Positions 48,271 through 59,083 of a DNA stretch of 64,000 nucleotides are shown piece after piece. A model generated the notes under the pieces. That model made no database searches. It was not told the origin of the DNA and saw only the letters and a list, made by a program, of their open reading frames with translations. A program made the position numbers and the translations under genes. Origin of the DNA: Lysobacter enzymogenes. Lineage in GTDB: Bacteria > Pseudomonadota > Gammaproteobacteria > Xanthomonadales > Xanthomonadaceae. Position 1 is the stretch's first letter, and every line of letters starts with the position of its first letter. The DNA is taken from positions 2,046,001 to 2,110,000 of the forward strand of contig NZ_CP067395.1 of NCBI RefSeq assembly GCF_017355525.1, given 5' to 3'.

Positions 48271-49392
48271 ATGACGACATTGATTGTCTCCGACCCCTGG
48301 GACATCCACGCCCGCTCGGTGGCCTGGGCGCTGGAGAACGAAGGCGAGCGCGTGCATGTCTGGTACACCCACGACTATCCGCAGAAACACGGGGTCAGCC
48401 TGCGCACCGGCGGCGGCACGGATTCGATCTCGCTGCATTGCCTGCGCCACGACCGCGATTTCGATACCGCCGACATCGATGCGGTGTGGCTGCGCCGCTG
48501 GTACCAGCCCGAAGCCTCGCCGCAGCTGCACCCGGCCGACATCCGCTTCGCCCAGTTGGAATCCACCGAGTTCGTGCGCGCGACGATCAACCTGCTCGAC
48601 GCCCAGCGCGAGCGCTTCTGGATCAACCCGGTGCAGGCCAAGGCCGTGGCCGACCGCAAGGCGGTGCAGTTGCACCACGCCGCCGCGGCCGGCCTGGACA
48701 CGCCGCCGACCTTGATTTCCAACGACCCCGCGGCGATCCGCGCGTTCTACCGCGAGCACGGCGGCCGCGCGATCTACAAGCCGATCACCGCCGCGTCCTG
48801 GGTCGGCGAGGACAAGCTCTGGGGCACCTTCACCACCCCGCTGACCGACGAGCTGCTGCGCGAAGACGCGGCGCTGTCGAACGCGCCGGGCATCTATCAG
48901 CCGCTGCTGGACAAGGCCTACGAACTGCGGGTGACGGTGATGGGCCATACCGTGATCGCCGCGCGCCTGCATTCCCAGCGCGAGGGCGAATACCTCACCG
49001 ACTGGCGCGCCAACGACTTCGACGAACGCATGGGCTGCGAGCGCTACGCCCTGCCCGAAGACGTGCAGGCGCGCTGCCTGCAGGTCATGGCCCGGCTCGG
49101 GCTGGTGTTCGGCTGCATCGACATCGTGGTCACCCGCGACGGCCGCTACGTGTTCCTGGAAGTCAACGAGATGGGCCAGTTCATGTGGCTGGAGGCGATC
49201 AACCCCGGCCTGCAGTTGCTCGACTGCGCCGTCGACTTCATCCGCAGCCGCGATCCGCGCTTCGTCTACGGCTGGCGCGAGCCGGCCTACCGCTATCGCG
49301 ACTATTGGGAATCGCGCGGCGAGCGCGGCGAAGCCGAGCCCGACGCGCAGCGCCACGTGCCGTTGCCGAAGGTGTACCAGATGCGCGAATGA
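48271..49392 (+). CDS. ATP-grasp ribosomal-peptide ligase, MvdC/MvdD type
   Basis: A 373-residue ATP-grasp enzyme. Blocks shared with graspetide (microviridin-type) ligases include VWLRRWYQPE near residue 71, the PVQAKAVADRKAVQLHHAA pre-grasp helix, DTPPTLISNDP, YELRVTVMGHTV and the metal-binding C-terminal GCIDIVVTRDGRYVFLEVNEMGQFMWLE. These enzymes form ester or amide rings between Ser/Thr/Lys and Asp/Glu side chains of a precursor peptide. A strong GAAGGAAA ribosome site precedes the ATG. It is co-directional with an ABC exporter and convergent with a 53-codon gene rich in Thr/Ser and Asp, the likely substrate. Confidence 0.85.
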   Translation: MTTLIVSDPWDIHARSVAWALENEGERVHVWYTHDYPQKHGVSLRTGGGTDSISLHCLRHDRDFDTADIDAVWLRRWYQPEASPQLHPADIRFAQLESTEFVRATINLLDAQRERFWINPVQAKAVADRKAVQLHHAAAAGLDTPPTLISNDPAAIRAFYREHGGRAIYKPITAASWVGEDKLWGTFTTPLTDELLREDAALSNAPGIYQPLLDKAYELRVTVMGHTVIAARLHSQREGEYLTDWRANDFDERMGCERYALPEDVQARCLQVMARLGLVFGCIDIVVTRDGRYVFLEVNEMGQFMWLEAINPGLQLLDCAVDFIRSRDPRFVYGWREPAYRYRDYWESRGERGEAEPDAQRHVPLPKVYQMRE

Positions 49393-49415
49393 GCGCGGCG
49401 CGGCCGCGACGCGCG

Positions 49416-49457
49416 AAAACGAACGGGCCGGGAGGCGACGCCTCCCGGCCCGTTTTC
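49416..49457. terminator. Bidirectional terminator between convergent genes
   Basis: AACGGGCCGGGAGGCG and CGCCTCCCGGCCCGTT form a 16-bp stem with a one-base loop, with A and T runs on either side. It separates the ATP-grasp gene and the 53-codon gene, each reading towards it. Confidence 0.85.
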
Positions 49458-49484
49458 ATCCCCTGCGTAGTCCGGGTTGGCGGA

Positions 49485-49646
49485 TTACGGGATCTGGTCG
49501 CCGTTGTCGGCGAAATCGATGTCGTTCCACGGGCTGGTGCGGCGATAGGTCGTCGCGGCCACGAAGGCCGCATCCTGCGCGGCGCCTTCCATCTGCTCGG
49601 ATTCGATCGCGACCATGCGGCCGATCAGGCGGGTCTGTTCGCTCAT
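49485..49646 (-). CDS. Candidate graspetide precursor peptide (53 residues)
   Basis: A small gene with a good ribosome site (GGAG, nine bases before ATG) and a plausible promoter upstream. The peptide begins MSEQTRLIGRMVAIESEQM, an amphipathic, charged leader-like stretch. It ends with TTYRRTSPWNDIDFADNGDQ plus IP, a tail of about 22 residues with Thr/Ser donors (T32, T33, T37, S38) and Asp acceptors (D42, D44, D47, D50). That is the composition of graspetide cores, whose rings join hydroxyl and carboxyl side chains. It lacks the microviridin PFFARFL leader motif and the TxKYPSDW core, so it would be a different group. It is convergent with the ATP-grasp gene. No homologue search was possible. 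Confidence 0.6.
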   Translation of the reverse strand: MSEQTRLIGRMVAIESEQMEGAAQDAAFVAATTYRRTSPWNDIDFADNGDQIP

Positions 49647-50029
49647 AACCTACTACTCCGTTAGCAAGGCGGCGGATCGCCGCATTCCGAAGATAGGAAG
49701 CGCGGTTCGCGGCCGGCAAGGCGCTGCGGCCTGTCAATTCTTTCAGTGCGCGCGAAAGGAGGCGAAAAATCCCAGGTTCGGCAATAACTTAGCGCCACTG
49801 GAAGGCACGCTCCGGCACGCCAAATTCGGCAAAGAGGGCTAGTTAGCCGCTCAATTTGCGTGAACAAATGGTGACGGCGTTCCAGGCCTGCGCGAAGGCC
49901 GCCCGGGTCGCCTGCAGCGACTTCGCGCAGCGCCGGATCGCGCTGTCGACGGCGGCTCCGCGGGCCCGGCCGGCGCCGCAGCCGCGACGGCGAAACACTC
50001 CCCGGCCCGCGATCGGACGGCCGCGCATG
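49647..50029. other. Gene-free stretch upstream of the candidate precursor
   Basis: About 430 bases, including the tRNA-Val terminator, with the promoter of the 53-codon gene near its left end. A GGCACGC direct repeat (about 49804-49820) is present. I see no credible gene: open frames here are short and lack ribosome sites. Confidence 0.4.
49690..49719 (-). promoter_or_regulatory. Candidate sigma-70 promoter of the 53-codon gene
   Basis: On the minus strand TTGCCG (49714-49719) and TATCTT (49690-49695) are separated by 18 bases, a near-consensus -35/-10 pair. The predicted transcript would start near 49683, giving a leader of about 37 bases before the ATG at 49646. Confidence 0.45.
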
Positions 50030-50068
50030 GCAAAACGGCGAAGCCCCGAGGGACTCCGCCGTTCGCCA
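50030..50068 (-). terminator. Terminator of tRNA-Val
   Basis: On the minus strand AACGGCG and CGCCGTTTT pair around a 16-base loop that has its own CCTCGGGG pairing. It starts a few bases after the tRNA CCA end. Confidence 0.7.
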
Positions 50069-50074
50069 ACAAAT

Positions 50075-50149
50075 TGGTGGGCGGTACAGGGTTCGAACCT
50101 GTGACCCCTACCATGTCAAGGTAGTGCTCTACCGCTGAGCTAACCGCCC
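50075..50149 (-). tRNA. tRNA-Val (GAC)
   Basis: A 75-base tRNA with encoded CCA. The acceptor stem is GGGCGGT, the anticodon loop TTGACAT (anticodon GAC) is closed by CTACC/GGTAG, and the T arm contains GGTTCGAACCC. A terminator follows. Confidence 0.97.
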
Positions 50150-50282
50150 GTCGCCGAATTTCTGTGCAGCTCCCCGGCGAAGGGAGCGCAGTCTAGCCCA
50201 GAGCCCGATCCGCGACAAGCTTTTTTTGCGCCCTCGCCCGCGTGCGCGCCGCACAGCGGGCATCGCCGGAGCGGACGCCGCA

Positions 50283-52313
<2,031 letters not shown>

Positions 52314-52452
52314 CGTGCTGCCCGCGCTTGTGCGAATCGGACAGTTTAGCGAATGCGGTCTCAGCGGGTGAGACGGCCTGTCCGGCTTCGCCTCCCAGCG
52401 GGGATCGGCGACCGCCGGCCGCGCCTCGAAGCGCTCGGTTCCCGGCGCGGCA

Positions 52453-52490
52453 ACGAAAAGGCCCGCCCCATCGGTCGAGGCGGGCCCGCA
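52453..52490 (-). terminator. Terminator of the pilin operon
   Basis: On the minus strand GGGCCCGCC and GGCGGGCC pair around a loop and are followed by TTTTCG. It lies about 60 bases beyond the pilE stop and ends the fimT-to-pilE operon. Confidence 0.8.
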
Positions 52491-52549
52491 AGCTCCGGCC
52501 AGGCCAGGCCGGGCGGCCCAGGGCAGCCCGGCACTCGCACCGGCTCAGA

Positions 52550-53005
52550 TCAGTTCAGGTTCCAGCAGTCCTTGGTTCCGGCCGTGTTCGGCGTCTTGGT
52601 CCCGGTGTTGCTCAGGGTCATCGTCCCGCACTTGTCGCGCTCCTGGCCGGTGCCGCTGATCGGCACGGCCTGAACGACGAACCCGTTGCTGCCCGGAGCG
52701 GCCTGGAAAGACAGGTTGTAGCGCGGCGAATCGCTGCCGCGCGGCGACTGCGCCGGATTGCCCCAGATCGTGGCCATGCTGGCGCCGGCATAGCTGTTGT
52801 TGACCGTGTAGTACCGCTCCATCGCCTGCGCGACCTCGGTCAGGTCCGCCTTGGCCTGGGCGCGGCGGCTCTTGCGCACGCTGTCCTGATAGGTCGGCAC
52901 CGCGATGCCGATCAGGATGCCGACCACCGCCACCGCGATCATCAGCTCGATCAAGGTGAAGCCCCGCTGTGCTCGGGCCGTGGCTTCGGTCCGTTGTTGC
53001 TTCAT
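52550..53005 (-). CDS. pilE: Type IV minor pilin PilE
   Basis: A 151-residue pilin. The prepilin peptidase site is RG-FTLIELMIAVAVVGIL: a 15-residue leader, cleavage after Gly15, Glu5 of the mature protein present. A globular head follows, with one Cys pair near the C-terminus (DKCGTMTLSNT...TKDCWNLN) that forms the typical D-region disulphide. It is the last gene of the minor-pilin operon, 15 bases after pilY1, and is followed by a terminator. Confidence 0.92.
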   Translation of the reverse strand: MKQQRTEATARAQRGFTLIELMIAVAVVGILIGIAVPTYQDSVRKSRRAQAKADLTEVAQAMERYYTVNNSYAGASMATIWGNPAQSPRGSDSPRYNLSFQAAPGSNGFVVQAVPISGTGQERDKCGTMTLSNTGTKTPNTAGTKDCWNLN

Positions 53006-53020
53006 GTCGTCGGTCCTCGT

Positions 53021-56000
53021 TTATCGGATCTGGCGCCAGGACTGGCGGCCGCACGGTCGCGGCAGGTACACCGGCCTGGCTCCCGCGGTCTGCACCACCA
53101 CCGAGCACCGGGCCGCCATCGCCGCCTCGATCTCCTCCTTGGTCGCGCCAGCGCTGAGAATGTTGCCGCCACCGGTGGTGAACACGCCGACTTCCTTGTT
53201 CGGCCCGCCCCCACCGCCGCCGCCGCCGGTGGTCTTGATCGCACCGGTGTCGTTGCCCAACTGCTCGCCGGTCGGCGAGTCCAGGCGTCCGGCGGACAAG
53301 TTCGACGCGCCGCTGAGCGCGGTCAGGCCGTACAACCAGTTGGCGCCGGTGGTGGCGCAGCTGTCGGTGTTGCTCGGATCGTAGGTGGTGAAGAAGATGG
53401 TGCCGTTCTGGACCCGCGGGAAGCCGACGAAGCGTTCGCCGGTCGCGATCGGATTGCCGTTGCCGTTCTGGTCCACGCCCATGTTGATGTACCAGCCCAT
53501 CTTGGCCGCGTCGAGCCGCACCTTGGTGGTCTGGCGCAGGATCGCGCCGGTCGCGGTTTTGTCCTCATAGGCGTACTGCATCTGCAACTGGCTGCGGCCC
53601 GTCACGCTCACGCCGCGGTCGATGATGCCGTAGAAGCTCTGCATCGCCCGATCGGTCGGGTCCTCGACGAAGGAGAAGCTGCCGGTGCCGAACAGCAGCA
53701 TCACGTCGTTGCCGCTGGCGACCGCCTCGAAACCGCCGAGGATCGGCTGGCGCAGCGCGTAGTTGTCGTTGTAGCGAGCGATGAACAGCGGCTGGCCGCC
53801 CAAGGCCACGGTGTTGCTGCGCAGGTCGAACTTCCACACCGCGCCGTTGAGGTCGCCGCCATAGACGGTGTCGGCGTAGCCGTCGCGCGCCTTGTCGTTG
53901 GTGGTGCCCTGGTACTGGTCGGTCACGATCACGTTGCCCAGGCCGTTCTTGGTCCGGGTCGGCAGGGTGCCGGTGGTCTCCTGGGCGGTGATGCGGGTCA
54001 CCGCGCCGGTGGCCACGTCGACCACGAACAGCACGGCCTTGCCGTTCACGCTGTCGTAGCCGTTGCCGAAGATCGCCTTCCAGCGCACGACGCCGGCGGC
54101 GTCCTTGACCGGAACGATGGCGATCTTGCCGAGCACGTTGCCGATGTCCTTGGCGCCGTTGGCGTCGCCGGACCTGTCGCTGAGCTCCCACAGCAAGCGG
54201 AAGTTGCCGGCCGTGCCGACGTCCATCGAGAACACGCTGCGGCCGCCGGCGCCCGACGCGGCGACGACCGCGGTGCTCCAGGCGCTGTCGTAGTAATCCG
54301 AAACCGTGACCAGACCGTCGACGTAATAACGGTGCTGGAACACCTGGTCGTTGCGGTCGCTCGCGCGGTACGGGAACAGCAGGTTGCCCATGTGCCCGAG
54401 CGAGGTGCTCGGAATGAAGGCGAAGGCTTCCTCGCCGCTGTCGCCGTTGAAGGCGTGGAACATGCCGTCGTTGGCGCCGACGTAGACGTACGGCGCGCGC
54501 AGGCTGTCGGCCTTGGTCTTGAGGTAGTTGGCGTAGTTCAGCGGATCCAGCGACACGCCGTCGGCGCCGCGCAGGTACGCGTAGCCATAGTCGTCGCCGC
54601 GTGCGGACACGATCGGCGAAGAATTGACGATGTCGCCCAGGCGCGTGGTGCGCTTGCGCAGCTTGGTGGTCTCCAGGCTCGGGTCGCCGCGCAGGTACGC
54701 CACCGCTTCGGTGCCGGTCACGCCGCCGGTGATGCGGTTGAACTTGCCGGCGCAGTTCTGCAGCGCGTCGCTGCACAGGGCGGCCAGGATCTGGGCGTCG
54801 CTGCCGCCGATCGCCGCGGCGTTGAAGTCCGCCAGGGTCGGACGCACCGAGCCGTCGGCGGCCTTGGCGAAGCGGATGTTGCGCGCCGACGCCACCGGCA
54901 GCTTCTGCGACGCTTCCCACGCCGTGGTGAACACGATCGTGTTGCCGGACTTGCTGCCCTTGGTCGCGGTCAGGTGGCTGAACCAGTCGGTGCCGTTGTT
55001 CGCCGAGGTGTAATCGGGCGACACCGAGAAGGTGTTGTCGCCGACGCGCGCGCCGGTGATGCCGAGCGTGCCCGACGGCGTCTGGCCGCCGCCGACCGAG
55101 GCCAGGATCGCCTTCATCGCCGAGGTGATCTCCGCCGGCGTGGTGGCGTTGATGAACTTGCCGCGCGAATTCATCGTCGCGTGCCAGATTTCATCGACCG
55201 TGCTCGGCTGATCGTTCTGCAATGCGATCCACGGCGGCTGCCAACCGCCGTACGGATCGGGCGTGTTGGTGATCGGGTCGTAGGTCTGGCCGTAGATGTT
55301 GCCCTTGGCGCCGAGCGTGACGCCGTAGAAGTTCATGTGCGGGCTGTTGCGGCAGTCCAGCTTGGGATCGTCCGGCGTGGTCTTGCACGCGTCCGGTACC
55401 GGCACCTTGTTCGGCGGCAGGTCCGCGCGCAGGTTCATCTTGTAGTACTTGGCCGCGATGTCGGCCATGGTGTCGGGGAAGCCATCGGCCAGCGGCGCCG
55501 GCATGTCGGCGTCCTGCGAACCGATGGTCGGACCGCCCTGGTTGCTGTAGCCGTCGGTGAACAACATGCCGGCGTTGATCTGGCAGGCCAGCTTGACCGG
55601 CGCGCCGGAGTCGGTGCGGGTGAACTGCTTGCCGATGTGCTCGACCGCGTAGCGGTTCGGCGTGCCGCCGCTGGCGCCGACCCTGAGCAACTGGTCGCGA
55701 TAGAAAGTGGCCTTGTCCGCCGCCACCGACATGTCGCGCATGGTGACGTCGCCGTAGTTGTAGCTGCCGCCGCCGCTGTTGATGGTGAACATGCCCACCC
55801 GCATCTGCTCGGTGGTTTCCAGGGCGATGGTCATCGCCGCCTTGAGCGCGCGGTTGCGGTTGCCGTAGAAGCTGAACCAGTTGGCGAAATTCTGCGCCGC
55901 CGCGGCGTACTTGCCGGGGGCGTAGTTGCCCGATTTGATCTCGTAGCGATACAGGTCGCAGCCGCTGCCGCAGGCGTTTCTGGCCAGCACCGGCGTAGCG

Positions 56001-56821
56001 GTGTAACCGAACGCGCTGCCGGCGGTGGCCGACCTGAGATAGAAGGTGGCGGGGTAGTACTGGATGAACACCGCGCAACGGGCGTTCAATTCGCGGTCCG
56101 AGTTGAGCTGGGTCCAGTTGCCGTTGCCGGCGAGGCCGCCGCAGTTGTTGTTGAGGTAATACACCGTGCCGTTCGGCAAGGTCGTGCCCTGGGGTACGTC
56201 GAAGGCCTCGCCGCCGCCGGTGGTGCGCCAGTTGGTGAACAGCGCGATCGTCGGCGTGGTGTTGTCGGGATTGACCCGCGTCGCCGTCGTGTCGGCCAGC
56301 GGATAGTCCACGATCGCATTGGTGCCGAGAGGATCGGGACGCTTCCACGGCGAGTATTCGACGTTCGGGTCGAAGTAAGCCGGGTTGTACTGCGGCGAAC
56401 GCGCGAAGCCGAAATTGTCGATCGGCGGGATCGCCAGACGGCCGGTGTCGATGCGGTAACCGTTCGACGGGATCGTGTGGTGGAACGGACCGATATCGCC
56501 GTTGTTGCCGCTGGTGATGTCGGCGCTCACCCGCAGGCGCGCGCTGGCGCCGGTGCCGGTGAAGAAACCGTTGGTCCCGCGCGAGGCGTAATCCCAGTAG
56601 GCCGCGCCGTCCTGCCCGGGGAACAGGGTCTGGAACGTCATCGAACCCGAGTCGTCCACCGCCATCACGAACGCGGGCGGAATGGTGACCGAGGAATTCA
56701 ACGGCGCCTGCGCCAGCGCGCCGCCGGCCTGGATGGCGTTGGCGTTGTAGTACCAGTAGCCGGCGCCGGCCACGGCCAGCGCCAGCGGGATCGCGAGGTA
56801 CGCGCGAGGAGAGGTCGTCAT
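53021..56821 (-). CDS. pilY1: Type IV pilus tip adhesin PilY1
   Basis: A 1266-residue PilY1/PilC. After a signal peptide (about 1-33) a von Willebrand A-like region begins with MAVDDSGSM (Asp56, Ser58, Ser60, a DxSxS metal site). The C-terminal third (from about residue 660) is the Neisseria-PilC-type beta-propeller with VYVGANDGMFHAFNGD. The calcium loop equivalent appears as NDKARDGYAD near residue 974, with Ala in place of the usual acidic residue at loop position 3; calcium binding may be weak. It caps the pilus and can act in adhesion, retraction control and signalling. Ten bases after pilX. Confidence 0.92.
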   Translation of the reverse strand: MTTSPRAYLAIPLALAVAGAGYWYYNANAIQAGGALAQAPLNSSVTIPPAFVMAVDDSGSMTFQTLFPGQDGAAYWDYASRGTNGFFTGTGASARLRVSADITSGNNGDIGPFHHTIPSNGYRIDTGRLAIPPIDNFGFARSPQYNPAYFDPNVEYSPWKRPDPLGTNAIVDYPLADTTATRVNPDNTTPTIALFTNWRTTGGGEAFDVPQGTTLPNGTVYYLNNNCGGLAGNGNWTQLNSDRELNARCAVFIQYYPATFYLRSATAGSAFGYTATPVLARNACGSGCDLYRYEIKSGNYAPGKYAAAAQNFANWFSFYGNRNRALKAAMTIALETTEQMRVGMFTINSGGGSYNYGDVTMRDMSVAADKATFYRDQLLRVGASGGTPNRYAVEHIGKQFTRTDSGAPVKLACQINAGMLFTDGYSNQGGPTIGSQDADMPAPLADGFPDTMADIAAKYYKMNLRADLPPNKVPVPDACKTTPDDPKLDCRNSPHMNFYGVTLGAKGNIYGQTYDPITNTPDPYGGWQPPWIALQNDQPSTVDEIWHATMNSRGKFINATTPAEITSAMKAILASVGGGQTPSGTLGITGARVGDNTFSVSPDYTSANNGTDWFSHLTATKGSKSGNTIVFTTAWEASQKLPVASARNIRFAKAADGSVRPTLADFNAAAIGGSDAQILAALCSDALQNCAGKFNRITGGVTGTEAVAYLRGDPSLETTKLRKRTTRLGDIVNSSPIVSARGDDYGYAYLRGADGVSLDPLNYANYLKTKADSLRAPYVYVGANDGMFHAFNGDSGEEAFAFIPSTSLGHMGNLLFPYRASDRNDQVFQHRYYVDGLVTVSDYYDSAWSTAVVAASGAGGRSVFSMDVGTAGNFRLLWELSDRSGDANGAKDIGNVLGKIAIVPVKDAAGVVRWKAIFGNGYDSVNGKAVLFVVDVATGAVTRITAQETTGTLPTRTKNGLGNVIVTDQYQGTTNDKARDGYADTVYGGDLNGAVWKFDLRSNTVALGGQPLFIARYNDNYALRQPILGGFEAVASGNDVMLLFGTGSFSFVEDPTDRAMQSFYGIIDRGVSVTGRSQLQMQYAYEDKTATGAILRQTTKVRLDAAKMGWYINMGVDQNGNGNPIATGERFVGFPRVQNGTIFFTTYDPSNTDSCATTGANWLYGLTALSGASNLSAGRLDSPTGEQLGNDTGAIKTTGGGGGGGGPNKEVGVFTTGGGNILSAGATKEEIEAAMAARCSVVVQTAGARPVYLPRPCGRQSWRQIR

Positions 56822-56831
56822 GGCGATGTCC

Positions 56832-57350
56832 TCAAGGTACGAAGATGGTGTCGATGACCGCGTCCGAACTCGGGTTCGTCCCGCGATCGATGGCGTATGC
56901 GGTGACCTGGAAGATCAGGTTGGTGTTCTCGTTGACCGGCGCGGTACCCAGGCCGAGGCTCGAGTTGCCGGACACGCACTGGTCGATGCGGCGGGTGTAG
57001 TCGAGTTTGGCCGGCAGCGGATTGGCGTACTTGAGCTGCCTGGCCCAGGCGGTCGGATCGAAGCCGCTGGTGCAAAAGCCCTCGTCGACCTGCAGCGCCT
57101 TCGCGCCGCCGCTTTCCACCTGCTTCTTCAGGCTGTCTTCCTTGCCGCGCGCACGGCCTTCTGCGTTCTGGAACGCCAGATTGGTCGAGCGGTAGCTGGA
57201 GGTCATGCGTTCCTGCAGGCCGGTGACCTGCATCGCGGCCACGCCGATCAAGGCCAGCAGCACCAACATCATCAGCGCGACGTAGAGCACGGCGCCGCGT
57301 TGCGAACGCGGGGCGGTACGGGGAATTCGGCGGAATCGGACGTGATTCAT
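56832..57350 (-). CDS. pilX: Type IV pilus assembly protein PilX
   Basis: A 172-residue minor pilin. The cleavage region QRG-AVLYVALMMLVLLALIGVAAMQ has the PilX-type N-terminus without Glu5, normal for this family. The head domain contains two Cys residues. It forms part of the priming/tip complex with FimT, PilV, PilW and PilE. It sits between pilW and pilY1, ten bases before the latter. Confidence 0.9.
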   Translation of the reverse strand: MNHVRFRRIPRTAPRSQRGAVLYVALMMLVLLALIGVAAMQVTGLQERMTSSYRSTNLAFQNAEGRARGKEDSLKKQVESGGAKALQVDEGFCTSGFDPTAWARQLKYANPLPAKLDYTRRIDQCVSGNSSLGLGTAPVNENTNLIFQVTAYAIDRGTNPSSDAVIDTIFVP

Positions 57351-57359
57351 GGCAGGGCC

Positions 57360-58601
57360 TCAGTTCCCGAACAGCCGGTTGCGCAGGGCGATGTTGGATT
57401 CGTACACCGCGCGATAGCGCTTGTCCTGCGCCAGAGTGAGCGTGGTGCCGAGCGAACGCGGCGCGAGGTTGCGCGGCTCGGTCGAAGCGGGGTCGGCGCT
57501 GCGGATCAGCAATCCGACCTGGACGCCGCCGACGCGGCGCCAACCGCCGGCGCTGTCGTTGGCCGGATTCAAGGTCGCCGCGGTCTGGAATCCGTTGATG
57601 ATGCCGCTGGGCCGCTGGCTCAGGTCGGTGATCATGTCCTGCCCGAACAGCAACTGCATGTTCTCCACGCCCTCGACGATCTCCTCGGACGTACCGTCGA
57701 CCAGCTGCACCGCGTTGCCGCCCACCGGGACGTTGAAACGCGCGCGATACAAGGTCGGCTGCGGGCCGTTGGGGTCGTTGACGTTGGCCGGACGCAGGCC
57801 GACGTAGTAGACGAAGCTCTCTGCGCGATACACCCGCGCCTGGCCGGAGGCGAAGGTGTCCGAGCCGTCGAACGCGAGTTGGTTGACGCCGCTGGCGGTG
57901 ACCGAGATCGGCACCGAGGTGCCGTCGGATGCGCCGACCGCGGTGGCCTGGAACATCACCGCCGAACGGCAATCGGCGATGCCGAACACGCCGGCGGTGG
58001 GCGTGTCCCTGATCAGCGCGGCCCATTCGGTCGCCGCGACCCGGATCACGCCGGCGGCACCGGTGGTGAAGCCGTTGACCTGGGCGCTGTCGGCCGAAAG
58101 GAAGCGCAGCACCATCAGATCGCTGCCGCGCACCGGCTTCGGATTGAGCCGGTTGAACAATTCGTTCGGCACCGCCGGCACCCAGTCGCCTGCGTTGCCC
58201 ACCACCGGCGCGGCGCTCAGGTTCAGCGTATCGGTCGGAGCGGTGCCGCGCGCTTCGAATCCGCGCACCGAGAAATCGAAGCGCAAGGGCTCGCGGCTGG
58301 CGGGCATGCTGGTGTAGTCCAGGCGGTTGGACAGGAACAGTTCGCCGAACAGCCCCTCGCCGGCGATGAAGTGCGCCTGGTCGGACACGCAACCGAAATG
58401 GCCGGCCATGCGCGTGTCGTGCTGCAACGCGTCGATGGCGAAGCGCGAGGTTTCCTGCGCGCGCGCCAGGCCCTGGGCCATCAGATAGGACGCGCGGGAA
58501 GCCGAGAAGATCTGCACCAGCCCCAGGATCAGCAACAAGCTCAGCAGCAGCGCCACCATCAGCTCGATCAGCGACAAACCCGCTTGCAGTCGACGGCTCA
58601 C
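57360..58601 (-). CDS. pilW: Type IV pilus assembly protein PilW
   Basis: A 413-residue minor pilin, long as usual for PilW. The GTG start (VSRRLQAG-LSLIELM) overlaps the stop of pilV by a GTGA; an eight-residue leader precedes the prepilin cleavage site after Gly8. A large head with beta-strands follows, including SSPGIINGFQTA-type loops near the C-terminus. A longer frame upstream is not credible because it runs through pilV in another frame. Confidence 0.9.
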   Translation of the reverse strand: MSRRLQAGLSLIELMVALLLSLLLILGLVQIFSASRASYLMAQGLARAQETSRFAIDALQHDTRMAGHFGCVSDQAHFIAGEGLFGELFLSNRLDYTSMPASREPLRFDFSVRGFEARGTAPTDTLNLSAAPVVGNAGDWVPAVPNELFNRLNPKPVRGSDLMVLRFLSADSAQVNGFTTGAAGVIRVAATEWAALIRDTPTAGVFGIADCRSAVMFQATAVGASDGTSVPISVTASGVNQLAFDGSDTFASGQARVYRAESFVYYVGLRPANVNDPNGPQPTLYRARFNVPVGGNAVQLVDGTSEEIVEGVENMQLLFGQDMITDLSQRPSGIINGFQTAATLNPANDSAGGWRRVGGVQVGLLIRSADPASTEPRNLAPRSLGTTLTLAQDKRYRAVYESNIALRNRLFGN

Positions 58602-59083
58602 AGCGCGCTCTCCATCCAGAAATTGGTGACGGCCGCGTCGGGGTTCCAACGCTTCTCGTCGCTCCACTCGACCTCGATCCGGATCGTGTTGTCGGCGCGC
58701 ACCGTCACCCGCGTGACCGCGTTCTCGCCGAGCGCTTCGCGCAGCCGGCACTTGTAAGCGTCCTTGCGCTGGGCCGGAGTGAGCGTGTTGAGTTGGGAGC
58801 AGTTGGCGCCCTGCGCCGAGTCCTTGGCCAAGTAAGTGCCGCCGTACTGCGCGGCGAGCAGGCGATTGGAACGAATGTCGTCGAGCAGATCGCTGCCGAG
58901 ATTGGTGGCGATGGTGCGCTGGTTGCTGCTCTGCGCCAGGCGCAGGTTGGTGGTCTGCAACATCGCCAGGCCGAGCAGGCCCATGCCGAGGACCAACACG
59001 CTGATCAGCACTTCGATCAGGCTCAGGCCGCGTTGGGAACGCGGGCGGCGCACGGCGCCGCGACGCAGGACGCGAGCGTTCAC
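58598..59083 (-). CDS. pilV: Type IV pilus assembly protein PilV
   Basis: A 161-residue minor pilin. The GTG start overlaps the fimT stop (GTGA) and gives VNARVLRRGAVRRPRSQRG followed by LSLIEVLISVLVLGMGLLG, a 19-residue leader with cleavage after Gly and Glu5 in the mature form. It is translationally coupled to both neighbours. It forms a tip/priming subcomplex with PilW and FimT. Confidence 0.9.
   Translation of the reverse strand: MNARVLRRGAVRRPRSQRGLSLIEVLISVLVLGMGLLGLAMLQTTNLRLAQSSNQRTIATNLGSDLLDDIRSNRLLAAQYGGTYLAKDSAQGANCSQLNTLTPAQRKDAYKCRLREALGENAVTRVTVRADNTIRIEVEWSDEKRWNPDAAVTNFWMESAL

Noticed and set aside
52328..56857. A 1509-codon plus-strand frame opposite pilY1 and pilE
   Set aside because: Antisense to well-supported pilin genes, with an Arg/Val/Gly-rich product.
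57420..57810. Extra plus-strand gene inside pilW
   Set aside because: It is an antisense frame with no ribosome site or domain.
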